Assembly (NCBI GenBank): GCA_018985235.1
Contig: JADGIG010000031.1
Coordinates: forward strand, 1 to 37,098
Length of the DNA stretch: 37,098 nt
Direction of reading: 5' to 3'
From: Sanchytrium tribonematis
Taxonomy: Eukaryota > Sanchytriomycota > Sanchytriomycetes > Sanchytriales > Sanchytriaceae
In this document: piece by piece, positions 7,167 to 15,859 of the stretch
How positions within the stretch are numbered: position 1 is the first letter of the stretch
Layout: each line of letters starts with the position of its first letter
Position numbers and translations under genes: made by a program
Notes under the pieces: model-generated
The model's database searches: none
Told to the model about the DNA's origin: nothing
What the model saw: only the letters and a program-made list of their open reading frames with translations

Positions 7167-10100
7167 ATGTTCACATTCGATGCAAGAACGTTTGATTTTC
7201 CTCATTCTTCAAAAGGAAGAGATACAGCACTACTAAGGCAGCAACTCAAAAACATAATGTACCACCTTATTTATTATGATGATCCAAACTGTCAAATTTT
7301 ATTGATTTTATGGGAATGCTTATTTGGCAATTGGTCTCATTTTTTAAAAAAAGATAATGACAGAATAGTTATTGAAGTTGATTCCACTGCCTTGGAAAAA
7401 TTTTACAATGCAGTTCAAATTAAGCCACTACCTAAATTAATTCAAATCAGTTCAAGGCCTATCCCACCTGCAAATGCTCCTTCAACTGGCGAAATACAGA
7501 ATAGTTCTATAGAGGGCGACAAAGCGGATCTCCCCCAGCTGCGCTTGAAGTACTCTCACGCGCTAAAGAAATTAGATAAGATAAACCAAGCCCATTCTAA
7601 ACTGCAAGTGAAATATCATCTCTCTATAGAGCAACTAAAGGCCATTTATGCTGACACCGAAGCTTTGAAGGCAGATTTGTCTAAACTTAATCCAGCAATG
7701 CCTGACAAAACTGCAAAGGAATACGAATATTACATGCACGTTTGTAGGCTGCTCGAGCACAATTTAAAATTACAAATTACACCTCGAAAGGAAAGCAAAA
7801 TGATAATGACTGACGAAGCAAAAATACAAGGCACTGGTAATGAAGACACACTGGTACCGAAATCCGGAAATGACACTTCGCGTCTTTCTACTTTGTTGAA
7901 TGATATCGAAAACCTTGAAAGTGCGTTTGCAACGGATTTTCCATGGACTGAGCTGGACCGAAATGAATACAAGGTAAAAGAGCTTCAGGTCGAATTGGAT
8001 GCATCAAGTAGCAAGTTGAAGGCCGCTGAATTGAAACTCGTACATTTTGAACAAAATAAAGACACCCCAGCTAGAAAAGAAAGCATCCAAGCCGATCCCG
8101 CAAGTATTATAAAGTTAACGAGGGAGTTAAAGCAGTCTCAAGATGAGTTAGAAAAGTGGGATATTCAAAATCAAGCTCTTAAAAGTGAAAGTATAAAACT
8201 TAATGAAATGCTCAAAGATAAGAGTGAAACAATAGCGAAATATTTTGATAAAATTGGGTCATTGGAAGGTAAATTATTGACTTTCAAAAGGGTTAAAAAA
8301 GAAAACGATGAATTAACTCAAAAAATTGAGGAACTAAAATTAGAGATAAAAAGCCAAGATGTCGATGAAGGCTTTCAAGCAGAAAATGAGAAGCTCAAGT
8401 TAGCAGTTACAAAATTGAAAGCACTTATAGTCAAATATCAAGAGAAAATTCATCAGCTTGAGAGAGAATTAAAAGACGTGTCAACTTCTAGCGATTTTGT
8501 TGACCTTAAAGCCAAACATGATGAGCTGTCGAAGCAGTACGATGATTTGCTATCGAAACAAACTGAAATTTTTGTAAATCAAAACCTGACCAGATCGATT
8601 GCGGGAACTCCAAATTTTACTAGTGAAGATAGTGTTACTAGCTCTAAAAATGATTCTCCTGTAATTCACCAATATGACTCAGATGATTCCACCTCACAAT
8701 CCACCACCGAAGGCCAGCTTATTTCAGTACCACAACCAGAAGATTCTCCTCAAAAGGAGTCGATTCAACATAAACTCGAGAAGCTTAACAAAATGACAAA
8801 AGATATGGAGGATCGCAAAAACAGTCACGACAAAGCACAAAGAGATTTGGAATTGCAAAGAATGAAACATATTGAGGACGTACAAGAATTAAGTGATTCA
8901 TTTGCTCTTAAGGTAGAAAAATTAAATTTGGAGATAAGAGAATGCGAAGACAAAATTCAGCAGCTAGAGGCCAAGAACAAAAATTTAATCGAATCGGAGG
9001 AAAGGTACATAGAACAAGTACAGGAACTTACATACTTACATAAAAAAGACATTGTCGACCAAAAAGAATTATTGAGTGATACCCACAATTCAGAAATCGA
9101 ACAATTGAAAATTTCCCATGCTCTAGAAATTGAAACAATCACAGAAAACCTAGAAAAAGAATTCTCTTTCCAAAAAGAAAGTTTGCAAAGCGAACATGAA
9201 GTTCAGTTAGAGAGTTTGAGAAAGCTGCATGAGATGAATCTGAATGACAATTGTGATAAATCGAAAGAATTAATTACAATTGAAGAGTTAAAGGCTAATC
9301 ACCAGAAAGACTTGGAATATTTACAATCTTCTTTGACGGAGTTGAAGCAGAACGAAGTTGACGCTAAGGAAGAGTTTCATAGTACTCAACTGCAACAAAT
9401 TACAGAAAAATATAATGACTCTTTAAATAAGCTGGATTTATTAATTGAAAATCACGAATCTGAAATTTCAAAATTGAAATCAGACCATCTATTTGAATTA
9501 TCCCAGCAATCCGATTCAAAACAAAAAGAATTGGATGATCTTGAGTCTTCCCATTTGGAAGAGATGACAGCTCTCAAGCTCTCTCATCAGGAAGAAATGA
9601 AAGTGATTATGTCCCGCCACGAAAATGAATTATTTGATTTAAAGTCATCAGAAACTAAACAAAATCAACCGCGGGAAGTAGATTTCGATGTTGATTCTCC
9701 TGAATCTATGCTAGATGTAGAAGAAAAAAAGACTGATCCCGAAGTTTTACTGGCTGACTTATCTAAAAAACACAAGGATGAAATTGAAACTTTGATAGAA
9801 AAGCACTTAAGTCAAATTGAAGAAAAGACTAAAGAATTGCAAGTCGCGCACCAAAGTATTGACGATCTCCAAAAACAATTAGAGAATGGAAAATCTATGA
9901 GAAAACAACTGAACCAACAAGCCAAGGAAATAGAGGGACTAAAGCAACAAATTCAACAATCAACTGTTAGCATACAACCAACGGAAGATGAATTGCTCAA
10001 AAATATTGACTCTCAAGATAAAGAGATTGAAAAATTAGTTGATAGAGTAATGGAACTGGAAGAGCAAATTGAAGAATTGGAAAATGATAAAATTAGAATA

Positions 10101-11135
10101 CAAGTTGAATATGGCCAAAAAATTGAGAAACTCACCAGACATTCTGAAGGTGGCGATGAGATATCACAACTCTTGAATCAGGTTAATATGTTGAAATTGG
10201 AGTTGAGTGAAAAGTCTGATAAAATTCTAGCGTTGGAATCTAATGAAAATAGTGAAAATGAAAGAATGCCTGGGTTGCTTTTAGAAATTGAAAAGCTCAA
10301 GGATGAAATTGAGTTATTGAAAACCGAAAAAGACTCCATGTGCAATGAAATGAAGTCTGCTGATTTGGATAGCGAAATCGTTGTTTTGAAAGACAAATTG
10401 AAAGTTCAAACCGAAGAAAATGTTGATTTGCATGAGAAATTGACAGCTCTTAATAGCGAGCTGAACAGCAAATGCGCAAGAATGCAAGAAGAGATAACGA
10501 AACTAAATGACCAAGTTCAGGACTTAAATGATCAATTGGAAGAAAAAAAGAATGAGTTTTCATCACTCCAAGACAGTACGCGGAATGATTCAAGGGATAC
10601 GCCTGATTCCGAGAGTGAGATAAGTTTACTCAAAGCTGAAATTCAAGAACTTAATAGTGAAATCTTACTAAAAACTCAAAGCAACATGGATTTAAATAGT
10701 CAGCTGCAATCAGTTCTCGCAAAGCAATCACAGTTCGAAGAAACTCAAGTTGCTAAGACGGAGTTGGAAGACAAGGTCAGAAACCAAGATAAATCTTTAA
10801 CTGAACTACGACAAAAAATTAATCAATTTATTGCTGAAAAAGACGAGCTGAAATTACAAAATGAACAGTTTAAAAAGGATGTTTCTTCAATCACTTCAAA
10901 ATTTATGACACAGATTGATGAACTTAACAAGGATATGCAATTAAAACAAGATTTAGTTAAAGAGCAAAAGAAAGACATCAAAGATATGATTGCACAAATA
11001 GATCAGTTTAAAAAAACAAATTCAAAACTGAAGACCGAGAATGAGAAACTTAATGAAGACTTTAAGCAGCTCGAAGCTCAGCTTGATGATATCTTGCAGC
11101 GAAATATGGAACTTCAAATGAAATTGGCAGGTTAA
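7167..11135 (+). CDS. Giant coiled-coil protein, family unknown
   Basis: The 1322-residue product has a small globular N-terminal domain (about residues 1-90, with aromatic-rich stretches such as IYYDD and ILLILWECLFGNW). Nearly continuous coiled coil follows, broken by a Ser/Thr/Asp-rich hinge around residues 480-530. Residues ~625-825 repeat on an 11-residue (hendecad) period, with His often at the same register (for example H-x10-H-x10-H near 9552-9620). It looks like a golgin, tether or centrosome/cytoskeleton scaffold, but I see no GRIP domain or other diagnostic end and recognise no family for the N-terminal domain. The frame is open from a TTG at 7122, but that lies in a probable promoter element, so the first ATG at 7167 is used. 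EMC3 follows only 45 nt downstream. Confidence 0.8.
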   Translation: MFTFDARTFDFPHSSKGRDTALLRQQLKNIMYHLIYYDDPNCQILLILWECLFGNWSHFLKKDNDRIVIEVDSTALEKFYNAVQIKPLPKLIQISSRPIPPANAPSTGEIQNSSIEGDKADLPQLRLKYSHALKKLDKINQAHSKLQVKYHLSIEQLKAIYADTEALKADLSKLNPAMPDKTAKEYEYYMHVCRLLEHNLKLQITPRKESKMIMTDEAKIQGTGNEDTLVPKSGNDTSRLSTLLNDIENLESAFATDFPWTELDRNEYKVKELQVELDASSSKLKAAELKLVHFEQNKDTPARKESIQADPASIIKLTRELKQSQDELEKWDIQNQALKSESIKLNEMLKDKSETIAKYFDKIGSLEGKLLTFKRVKKENDELTQKIEELKLEIKSQDVDEGFQAENEKLKLAVTKLKALIVKYQEKIHQLERELKDVSTSSDFVDLKAKHDELSKQYDDLLSKQTEIFVNQNLTRSIAGTPNFTSEDSVTSSKNDSPVIHQYDSDDSTSQSTTEGQLISVPQPEDSPQKESIQHKLEKLNKMTKDMEDRKNSHDKAQRDLELQRMKHIEDVQELSDSFALKVEKLNLEIRECEDKIQQLEAKNKNLIESEERYIEQVQELTYLHKKDIVDQKELLSDTHNSEIEQLKISHALEIETITENLEKEFSFQKESLQSEHEVQLESLRKLHEMNLNDNCDKSKELITIEELKANHQKDLEYLQSSLTELKQNEVDAKEEFHSTQLQQITEKYNDSLNKLDLLIENHESEISKLKSDHLFELSQQSDSKQKELDDLESSHLEEMTALKLSHQEEMKVIMSRHENELFDLKSSETKQNQPREVDFDVDSPESMLDVEEKKTDPEVLLADLSKKHKDEIETLIEKHLSQIEEKTKELQVAHQSIDDLQKQLENGKSMRKQLNQQAKEIEGLKQQIQQSTVSIQPTEDELLKNIDSQDKEIEKLVDRVMELEEQIEELENDKIRIQVEYGQKIEKLTRHSEGGDEISQLLNQVNMLKLELSEKSDKILALESNENSENERMPGLLLEIEKLKDEIELLKTEKDSMCNEMKSADLDSEIVVLKDKLKVQTEENVDLHEKLTALNSELNSKCARMQEEITKLNDQVQDLNDQLEEKKNEFSSLQDSTRNDSRDTPDSESEISLLKAEIQELNSEILLKTQSNMDLNSQLQSVLAKQSQFEETQVAKTELEDKVRNQDKSLTELRQKINQFIAEKDELKLQNEQFKKDVSSITSKFMTQIDELNKDMQLKQDLVKEQKKDIKDMIAQIDQFKKTNSKLKTENEKLNEDFKQLEAQLDDILQRNMELQMKLAG

Positions 11136-11180
11136 CATTTACATTTTGTACAAATAAATATTAAATAACTGAAACCTCCT

Positions 11181-11867
11181 ATGAATTTGGATTCTTCGCT
11201 TCGTAATGACGTACTTTTGCCATTGACAGCCATTATTATATTAATACAATTAATCAGAACTAAATTGCAGAGTATTCCCACGAAAAGTAAAATTCCACTC
11301 TCTCAGGTTAGAAAACAAGGCATTCAAATTCTTGTAAAGCAATGTGGTTCAGCTGTACCATATATTGCTGCAAAAATCAAGAGCCAGTTGCTATGGGAAT
11401 TAGATCAAGAGAAGCCAGCAGAAAACCAAGACCCGCTGGATCAATTGGTTCAGCAGCAACAGTCAATGCAAGGAATGATGTCTGGCATGAAAGGAAACAT
11501 GATGTTTATTATTCCCCAAAGTGTACTTTTTGGTTGGATTAATTGGAGCTTCAGTGAATTTGTCTTACTGCAAGTGCCTTTCTTGCTTCCAAACGTTTTG
11601 GGCGAAATGTTGCAGCGTGGAATTAATGCATACCTACCAAACGAATTTGTTAGTGCTCTTAGCTGGTATTTTTTAAATGTTTTTGCCAGTAGCTATGTTT
11701 TGGCTTTGATAACTGGATTTGATGTCACAATTTCCAGTGAAATGCCGATGATGATGCCAGCTATGCCTGGTCAAGAAAAAAAAGAGAAAGAGACGATAGA
11801 AGCTTTACATTTGACCAAAACTGATATGGACAAATTATACGACATGGTAATAAAAGAATTATCATAA
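11181..11867 (+). CDS. EMC3: ER membrane protein complex subunit 3
   Basis: EMC3 is the Oxa1-superfamily insertase core of the ER membrane protein complex, which inserts tail-anchored and polytopic proteins. The 228-residue product begins with LRNDVLLPLTA and an N-terminal membrane segment. It then shows the family hallmarks: KGNMMFIIPQ, GWINWSFSEFVLLQVPF from residue 118, MLQRGI, and the SALSWYFLNVFA segment. A Met-rich stretch (MPMMMPAMPG) precedes the charged C-terminus. It is slightly shorter than animal EMC3 (~260) because the cytoplasmic loop is reduced. Its stop codon is 3 nt from the stop of the convergent ceramidase-like gene, so 3' UTRs must overlap. Confidence 0.93.
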   Translation: MNLDSSLRNDVLLPLTAIIILIQLIRTKLQSIPTKSKIPLSQVRKQGIQILVKQCGSAVPYIAAKIKSQLLWELDQEKPAENQDPLDQLVQQQQSMQGMMSGMKGNMMFIIPQSVLFGWINWSFSEFVLLQVPFLLPNVLGEMLQRGINAYLPNEFVSALSWYFLNVFASSYVLALITGFDVTISSEMPMMMPAMPGQEKKEKETIEALHLTKTDMDKLYDMVIKELS

Positions 11868-11870
11868 TAT

Positions 11871-12560
11871 TTACTCCACTAAAGTGTGTTCTAAACATAA
11901 ATATAGGTAAATGCCACCGAAGACATGCCATAGAGGGTGGAAAGGCGCGATTTGTAATTTGTCTAGTAAATAACAGCTGATAGCAATGATTCCCACGAAT
12001 AACGCGAAGTAATCTCCCGCAATGAGTAAAACTATTCCTTGTGAAAATGCACCTATTCCCATAGTTGGAATGACAACATGAGAAGTCTTCCTCCAATTGT
12101 AGCCATATAACGCAATGAGCCCTATCACTGCAAATGTCGATACATGGTCAAACATAGAGTCCCTCAAATTATATTTATGAGAGATAATTGCTAAACAAAC
12201 AATATAATTCGCAATAGCAGCGCAGCATACATCCATTGTGCTAGTTATACAATACAGAGTGGCATGATAGATCGTACTCATTATTCCAGCAATGACGCTT
12301 GCTGCTATAGCTTGGTAGGTTAAGGAGTGTAATGTATCTTCTTGAAAGTAAAATATTAAGGGAATTGCAAAAAAGGGACTAGTAACGGTGCAATAAAACT
12401 CTTTAATATACCTAGAGTGCTCATTTTTACATTCCATTGACACACAAGGTGTCGTGGTAAACATGTCATGTTTTACTTGCTCAAAGTAAGTTAATTCAGA
12501 TTTTATGTTCGATGTTTTTAATGCTTCATTTAAAATAGGTTGAGTGCGTTTCTTTATCAT
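11871..12560 (-). CDS. Alkaline ceramidase-like CREST-superfamily hydrolase
   Basis: A 229-residue, roughly seven-span membrane protein. Its predicted zinc/catalytic residues match alkaline ceramidases in identity and spacing: Ser95-x3-His99-x10-Asp110 in STIYHATLY...MD, and His208-x3-His212 in the last segment (PFHPLWHVFGG). The conserved acidic/aromatic segment before the first span (YIKEFYCTVTS, Glu54) corresponds to the IAEFWNT region of that family. Several ligands of the calcium site just before it appear degenerate. The expected reaction is hydrolysis of (phyto)ceramide to sphingoid base and fatty acid in the ER or Golgi. The alternative is another CREST member with different substrates. 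Three CGCGA-type sites lie in the 80 nt around its start and upstream. Confidence 0.78.
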   Translation of the reverse strand: MIKKRTQPILNEALKTSNIKSELTYFEQVKHDMFTTTPCVSMECKNEHSRYIKEFYCTVTSPFFAIPLIFYFQEDTLHSLTYQAIAASVIAGIMSTIYHATLYCITSTMDVCCAAIANYIVCLAIISHKYNLRDSMFDHVSTFAVIGLIALYGYNWRKTSHVVIPTMGIGAFSQGIVLLIAGDYFALFVGIIAISCYLLDKLQIAPFHPLWHVFGGIYLYLCLEHTLVE

Positions 12561-12616
12561 CGCGACTCTTTTTTTTCAAAAATGGGTTTTCCGCGATGGC
12601 TTGTGCGAATCGCGAT
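12559..12616. promoter_or_regulatory. Cluster of three CGCGA(T) sites upstream of the ceramidase-like gene
   Basis: ATCGCGA at 12559-12565 abuts the minus-strand ATG, CCGCGATGG lies at 12591-12599, and the palindrome ATCGCGAT lies at 12609-12616. CG-rich motifs are otherwise rare in this AT-rich window. They resemble the cores of E2F/SBF/MBF-type cell-cycle sites. The assignment is tentative. Confidence 0.4.
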
Positions 12617-12640
12617 TTTATCTGTGAAATCAATATTTTA

Positions 12641-15524
12641 TTAAGTGAGTAGTTTGAGATACTGTGGTTTGTAATTCCAGCACAGAAAATAGCTTCTAAA
12701 TTGTAAAGATTCGCGCCCTTCTTCTTCTATTATTATCGGAGCTCCCTGACGAGAACCAGTTTCCTTTTTTTTCCGCATATTCATAATATTCCTTAGATTT
12801 TCCATCCTTTGAACTGCGTATGGTGATATCTGATTTCCTTCAACTGCATTGGTGTACTGCTGCACTTGGTGTTGTATAACGGCTTCTGTTTTGTCGCTAC
12901 TACTGGATTTAGTGATCACACTTTCTGGTTTTAATGAAATTTTGTCGGCTGTCTCTGGCCTTGAAGTATCTTCTTTCAAAGACGATGCGCTCCTTCTGGT
13001 TCTTAATTCGTTTAATTTCTCTTGTGAGTAGCTAAACGCTATTAATTTTTTTTCTAAAATTTCAGAAATACTTCTGTCATCAAAATTATCTTTAAATCTT
13101 AATTTTAAGAGTTCATGGACCCCAATTCTAAATTGATGCCCAGTGCGACTTCCCATCCATAAGTGGCATGGCCTGGGAGACCCACAATCAATTAGAATTA
13201 TTTTTTCTTGGTCTAGAATTGATTGAGCAAGCCCAGTATATACGACAGTCAGTTCAATAGCTCTACAATCAACCAATCCTTTTGTCATCTCAAATACTAA
13301 AACAACAGGGAAAGGATTGGCCTGGGATTCGTTGCTAGCACCATATTCGCCTTTTCCTTTTAATGAATTCCAAAACGCATCAGTTTCTTTTTTCTCTGTT
13401 AAATAAGTAAGTGACGTTTTTCCAAGTATGACTTTTTCAATATCTACAGACGCTTTTGCTTCGTTATCAAGAAATCTAATCATATCATTTGCAGCTTCAA
13501 TGGCAAGTTTGTTTTCAGCCTTAGATGCACCACTTCCGGTCCAAATAGATGCCTGCTGACCATCTAATAGTAAATATACATATCTGCTACATAGACTTTG
13601 GGCTTCAAAATCTGTTTGAATCATTTTGACGCTTTTCATTGAAGGCTCAACAAAAAATTTAAACAACTTTTTTCGTATTTCTGGAGCATTGAAATATTTT
13701 ATATTGAATTTCAAAGACTGCTGTAGCAATATTGGCTCCTCAAAGGAGAAGACCCTTTCCATAGACGATTTGGTATGAAATTGCTGCTCTAAAAATTCTT
13801 TTAGGTCTTTTCCACTTGTATTTAAAAATTTGGACCACTTGATCGTACTACGCTGCCTTGATTGCCAATAATAAAGATGTATATTAATTTCGTCGTCGTC
13901 TTCCTCTTCCTCGTCATCATCTTTTCGGACTTTGGGTATTTGATACACTATGACAAAAACATAAGTATCATCTAAATTTAAAAATCCCTCCAAAGCCGCC
14001 TTGTATTTTACACAAGTAATATCATCTAATACCTTATAGCACTCTAGCGCAACTATGTTGATTTTACGTGGTGTAATTTGAGTATATGTCATATCTTTCA
14101 GACTCTTGTAAATTGCAGTTGAATTTTCATTATGAAGAGGTTTAAATTTAATATCTGGTTTTTTAATGTCAATTCGATCATACCAATCTGGAAATTTTAA
14201 CCGAAATAGTTCAGGTTCAAATCCCTCGAAAACTTTTCCGACAACCATCCACATTGGCCTAACTTGACTTCTCATACATGCTTTAAAACATTCCATTGCT
14301 TCTTCGATGTGGTATTTGTTGCATTTTTCGCCAATCCAAAGGTACAGCTCAACTGTGTTATCTAGGACAAAGCATTGATTTGTTTTTAGGTGTTTTTTTG
14401 TCAATGGTGGTTTTACTAGACAGTCCATCAAATCTTCTGTTTCTTCATCAATTCTAAATAAATATAAATTACATATATCCGATGTGACTTTGCGCAGCCT
14501 CGTACCAGTCTTTATCATTTAACATAATCAAGGACTGCAAACTTGCCATATTTTGCTTTGAGTGGTATACTTGCAGGCTATTTTCGACCTGCTCATCGTC
14601 TACTTCATTTAATGACTGCTTGGATAATTCCTCTGATTCGTTTTTGATGGGCAACAATTCTCGAAAGTCTCTAGGCTCAAAATCTTCTTCGATAACTTTT
14701 ATTTCTAGTTTTCCGCCTCGATTGTATTTTATAGTATTTGCAATCATAAAAGTTTTTGATTTTTCAACTAATGTCGCCTGCTCACCTTGCCATACATATA
14801 TAATTGTACCACAATCTATTATAAAAGCTCCGTCCGTTGTCAAAGAGTTCCGAAAAGGAGCCACTAAAATTCCTTGTGGATTCTTCTTTCCCACAATTTT
14901 GTATACTCGAATAAAATTATCGTCAATTCTGGGTTTTAAAGAACTTGGAACTGAATTCTCTTGATCATATTCGACAGAGAGACCATATATTTCTTCCCCG
15001 TCAAAATACTCTTCAGTTCGAAATATTTGCAAAAGTGCTCGGCAACCGACTGCCCATATAGTGGAACTAGTTTTTTTGTCAGCGGTTGCATTTGGGCCAA
15101 TCCATTTGCAAAATTTAACTTCTTCTCCTTCGGCTTTGAACAGTAGATAAGCATCGTATATGTTGAGTATAGAATAAGGGTAAGGGTTTGGAATCATATC
15201 TTCTATCCTATAAATATGTACACCTTCTTTTTTAACTTCTTCCATGTTAATATATATGCTTGTGTCAAGCATTAGTTGTTGGTGAAAGGTCAAGGGCTCA
15301 TCTTTTTCAATCACTTCTGCTGTTCTTCCTGCGGTGATGTATCTATTTTCTTGGATCACTGGAGAATTAATATTCGGCTCCGGTTTCTTTTTCAGTAACA
15401 TTTTGTCCATAACCGCGTTCTTCTTTACTTTAGGAAAATACGGCTTCTTTTTCTTGCTTCTATTTGTGTTTAAATCAAAGCTGACCTTTATTTCGTCAAT
15501 GGGTTGTAAAATTTTGTTTTTCAT
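12641..15524 (-). CDS. Gelsolin-repeat protein, supervillin-like (two exons, 19-nt intron)
   Basis: Exons 15524-14473 and 14453-12641 join across a 19-nt intron to give ~954 residues. The first exon holds a basic N-terminus and two gelsolin-like repeats (HIYRIEDM...CKWIGPNA and IRVYKIV...IYVWQGEQATLVEKSK). The second holds about three more (CFVLDNTVELYLWIGEK; YVYLLLDGQQASIWTGSG; the region around HLWMGSRTG), an acidic insertion (DDDEEEEDDDE) and a disordered basic C-terminus. The repeat number and wording such as ASLVEKSK-type helices suggest supervillin rather than villin or severin. No villin headpiece is evident. It probably binds actin or membrane cytoskeleton. Without the intron the gene reads as two ORFs overlapping by 50 nt in different frames; a +1 frameshift or two separate genes remain formal alternatives. 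Confidence 0.8.
14454..14472 (-). other. 19-nt intron in the gelsolin-repeat gene
   Basis: On the coding strand the intron is GTAATTTATATTTATTTAG (phase 2). Its first bases create the in-frame TAA that ends the upstream ORF. Removal joins GYI to IDEETED in the second frame. It fits the shared template GTA-N7-YTNAY-NN-AG. Support is weaker than for SAR1/ARL1, because gelsolin linkers are poorly conserved and the second frame upstream of the acceptor also looks plausible as protein (NLYLFRI). Confidence 0.75.
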
Positions 15525-15859
15525 GTCGTGATGAAATGGGTAATTGTGGATGAAAAGTTATTTGTGTTGATGTAGAACAGCTTAGACGTGTATATAATAA
15601 ATAATACTTTGGATTAATGGTTGCAATGTATGAAACTATGATATTCAAGTTTTTTTATCAAATTTAAGGGGCATTCTGGAAAGTCTTAATTTTCGCGACA
15701 CCACTTTTCTGTTGTTCGATTATTTTGGGAAATTTATAAGTTTATTAAACAACAGGTTTAGCTCAACGTAGTGTATAGTGCTATGAGTCGCGAATGTTTA
15801 TATTCTTAGAATGACCAGTTGCTATTGAACCACTTCCATCTTTTAGGTCAATTGAATTG
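15525..15859. promoter_or_regulatory. Divergent promoter region, gelsolin-like / GT71 genes (335 nt)
   Basis: This is the largest clean intergenic region of the window; no ORF or RNA gene is seen. It contains TTTTCGCGAC (15690-15699) and GTCGCGAATG (15787-15796). Both hold the heptamer GTCGCGA, in opposite orientations, and the same heptamer occurs at the ceramidase-like start. A TATATAATAAATAA stretch near 15591 could serve the minus-strand gene. Confidence 0.45.

Noticed and set aside
14421-14472. A 52-nt intron GTACGAG...TTTAG in the gelsolin-like gene
   Set aside because: Length restores frame, but the junction GAC TG + A creates a TGA stop, so it cannot be the splice form.
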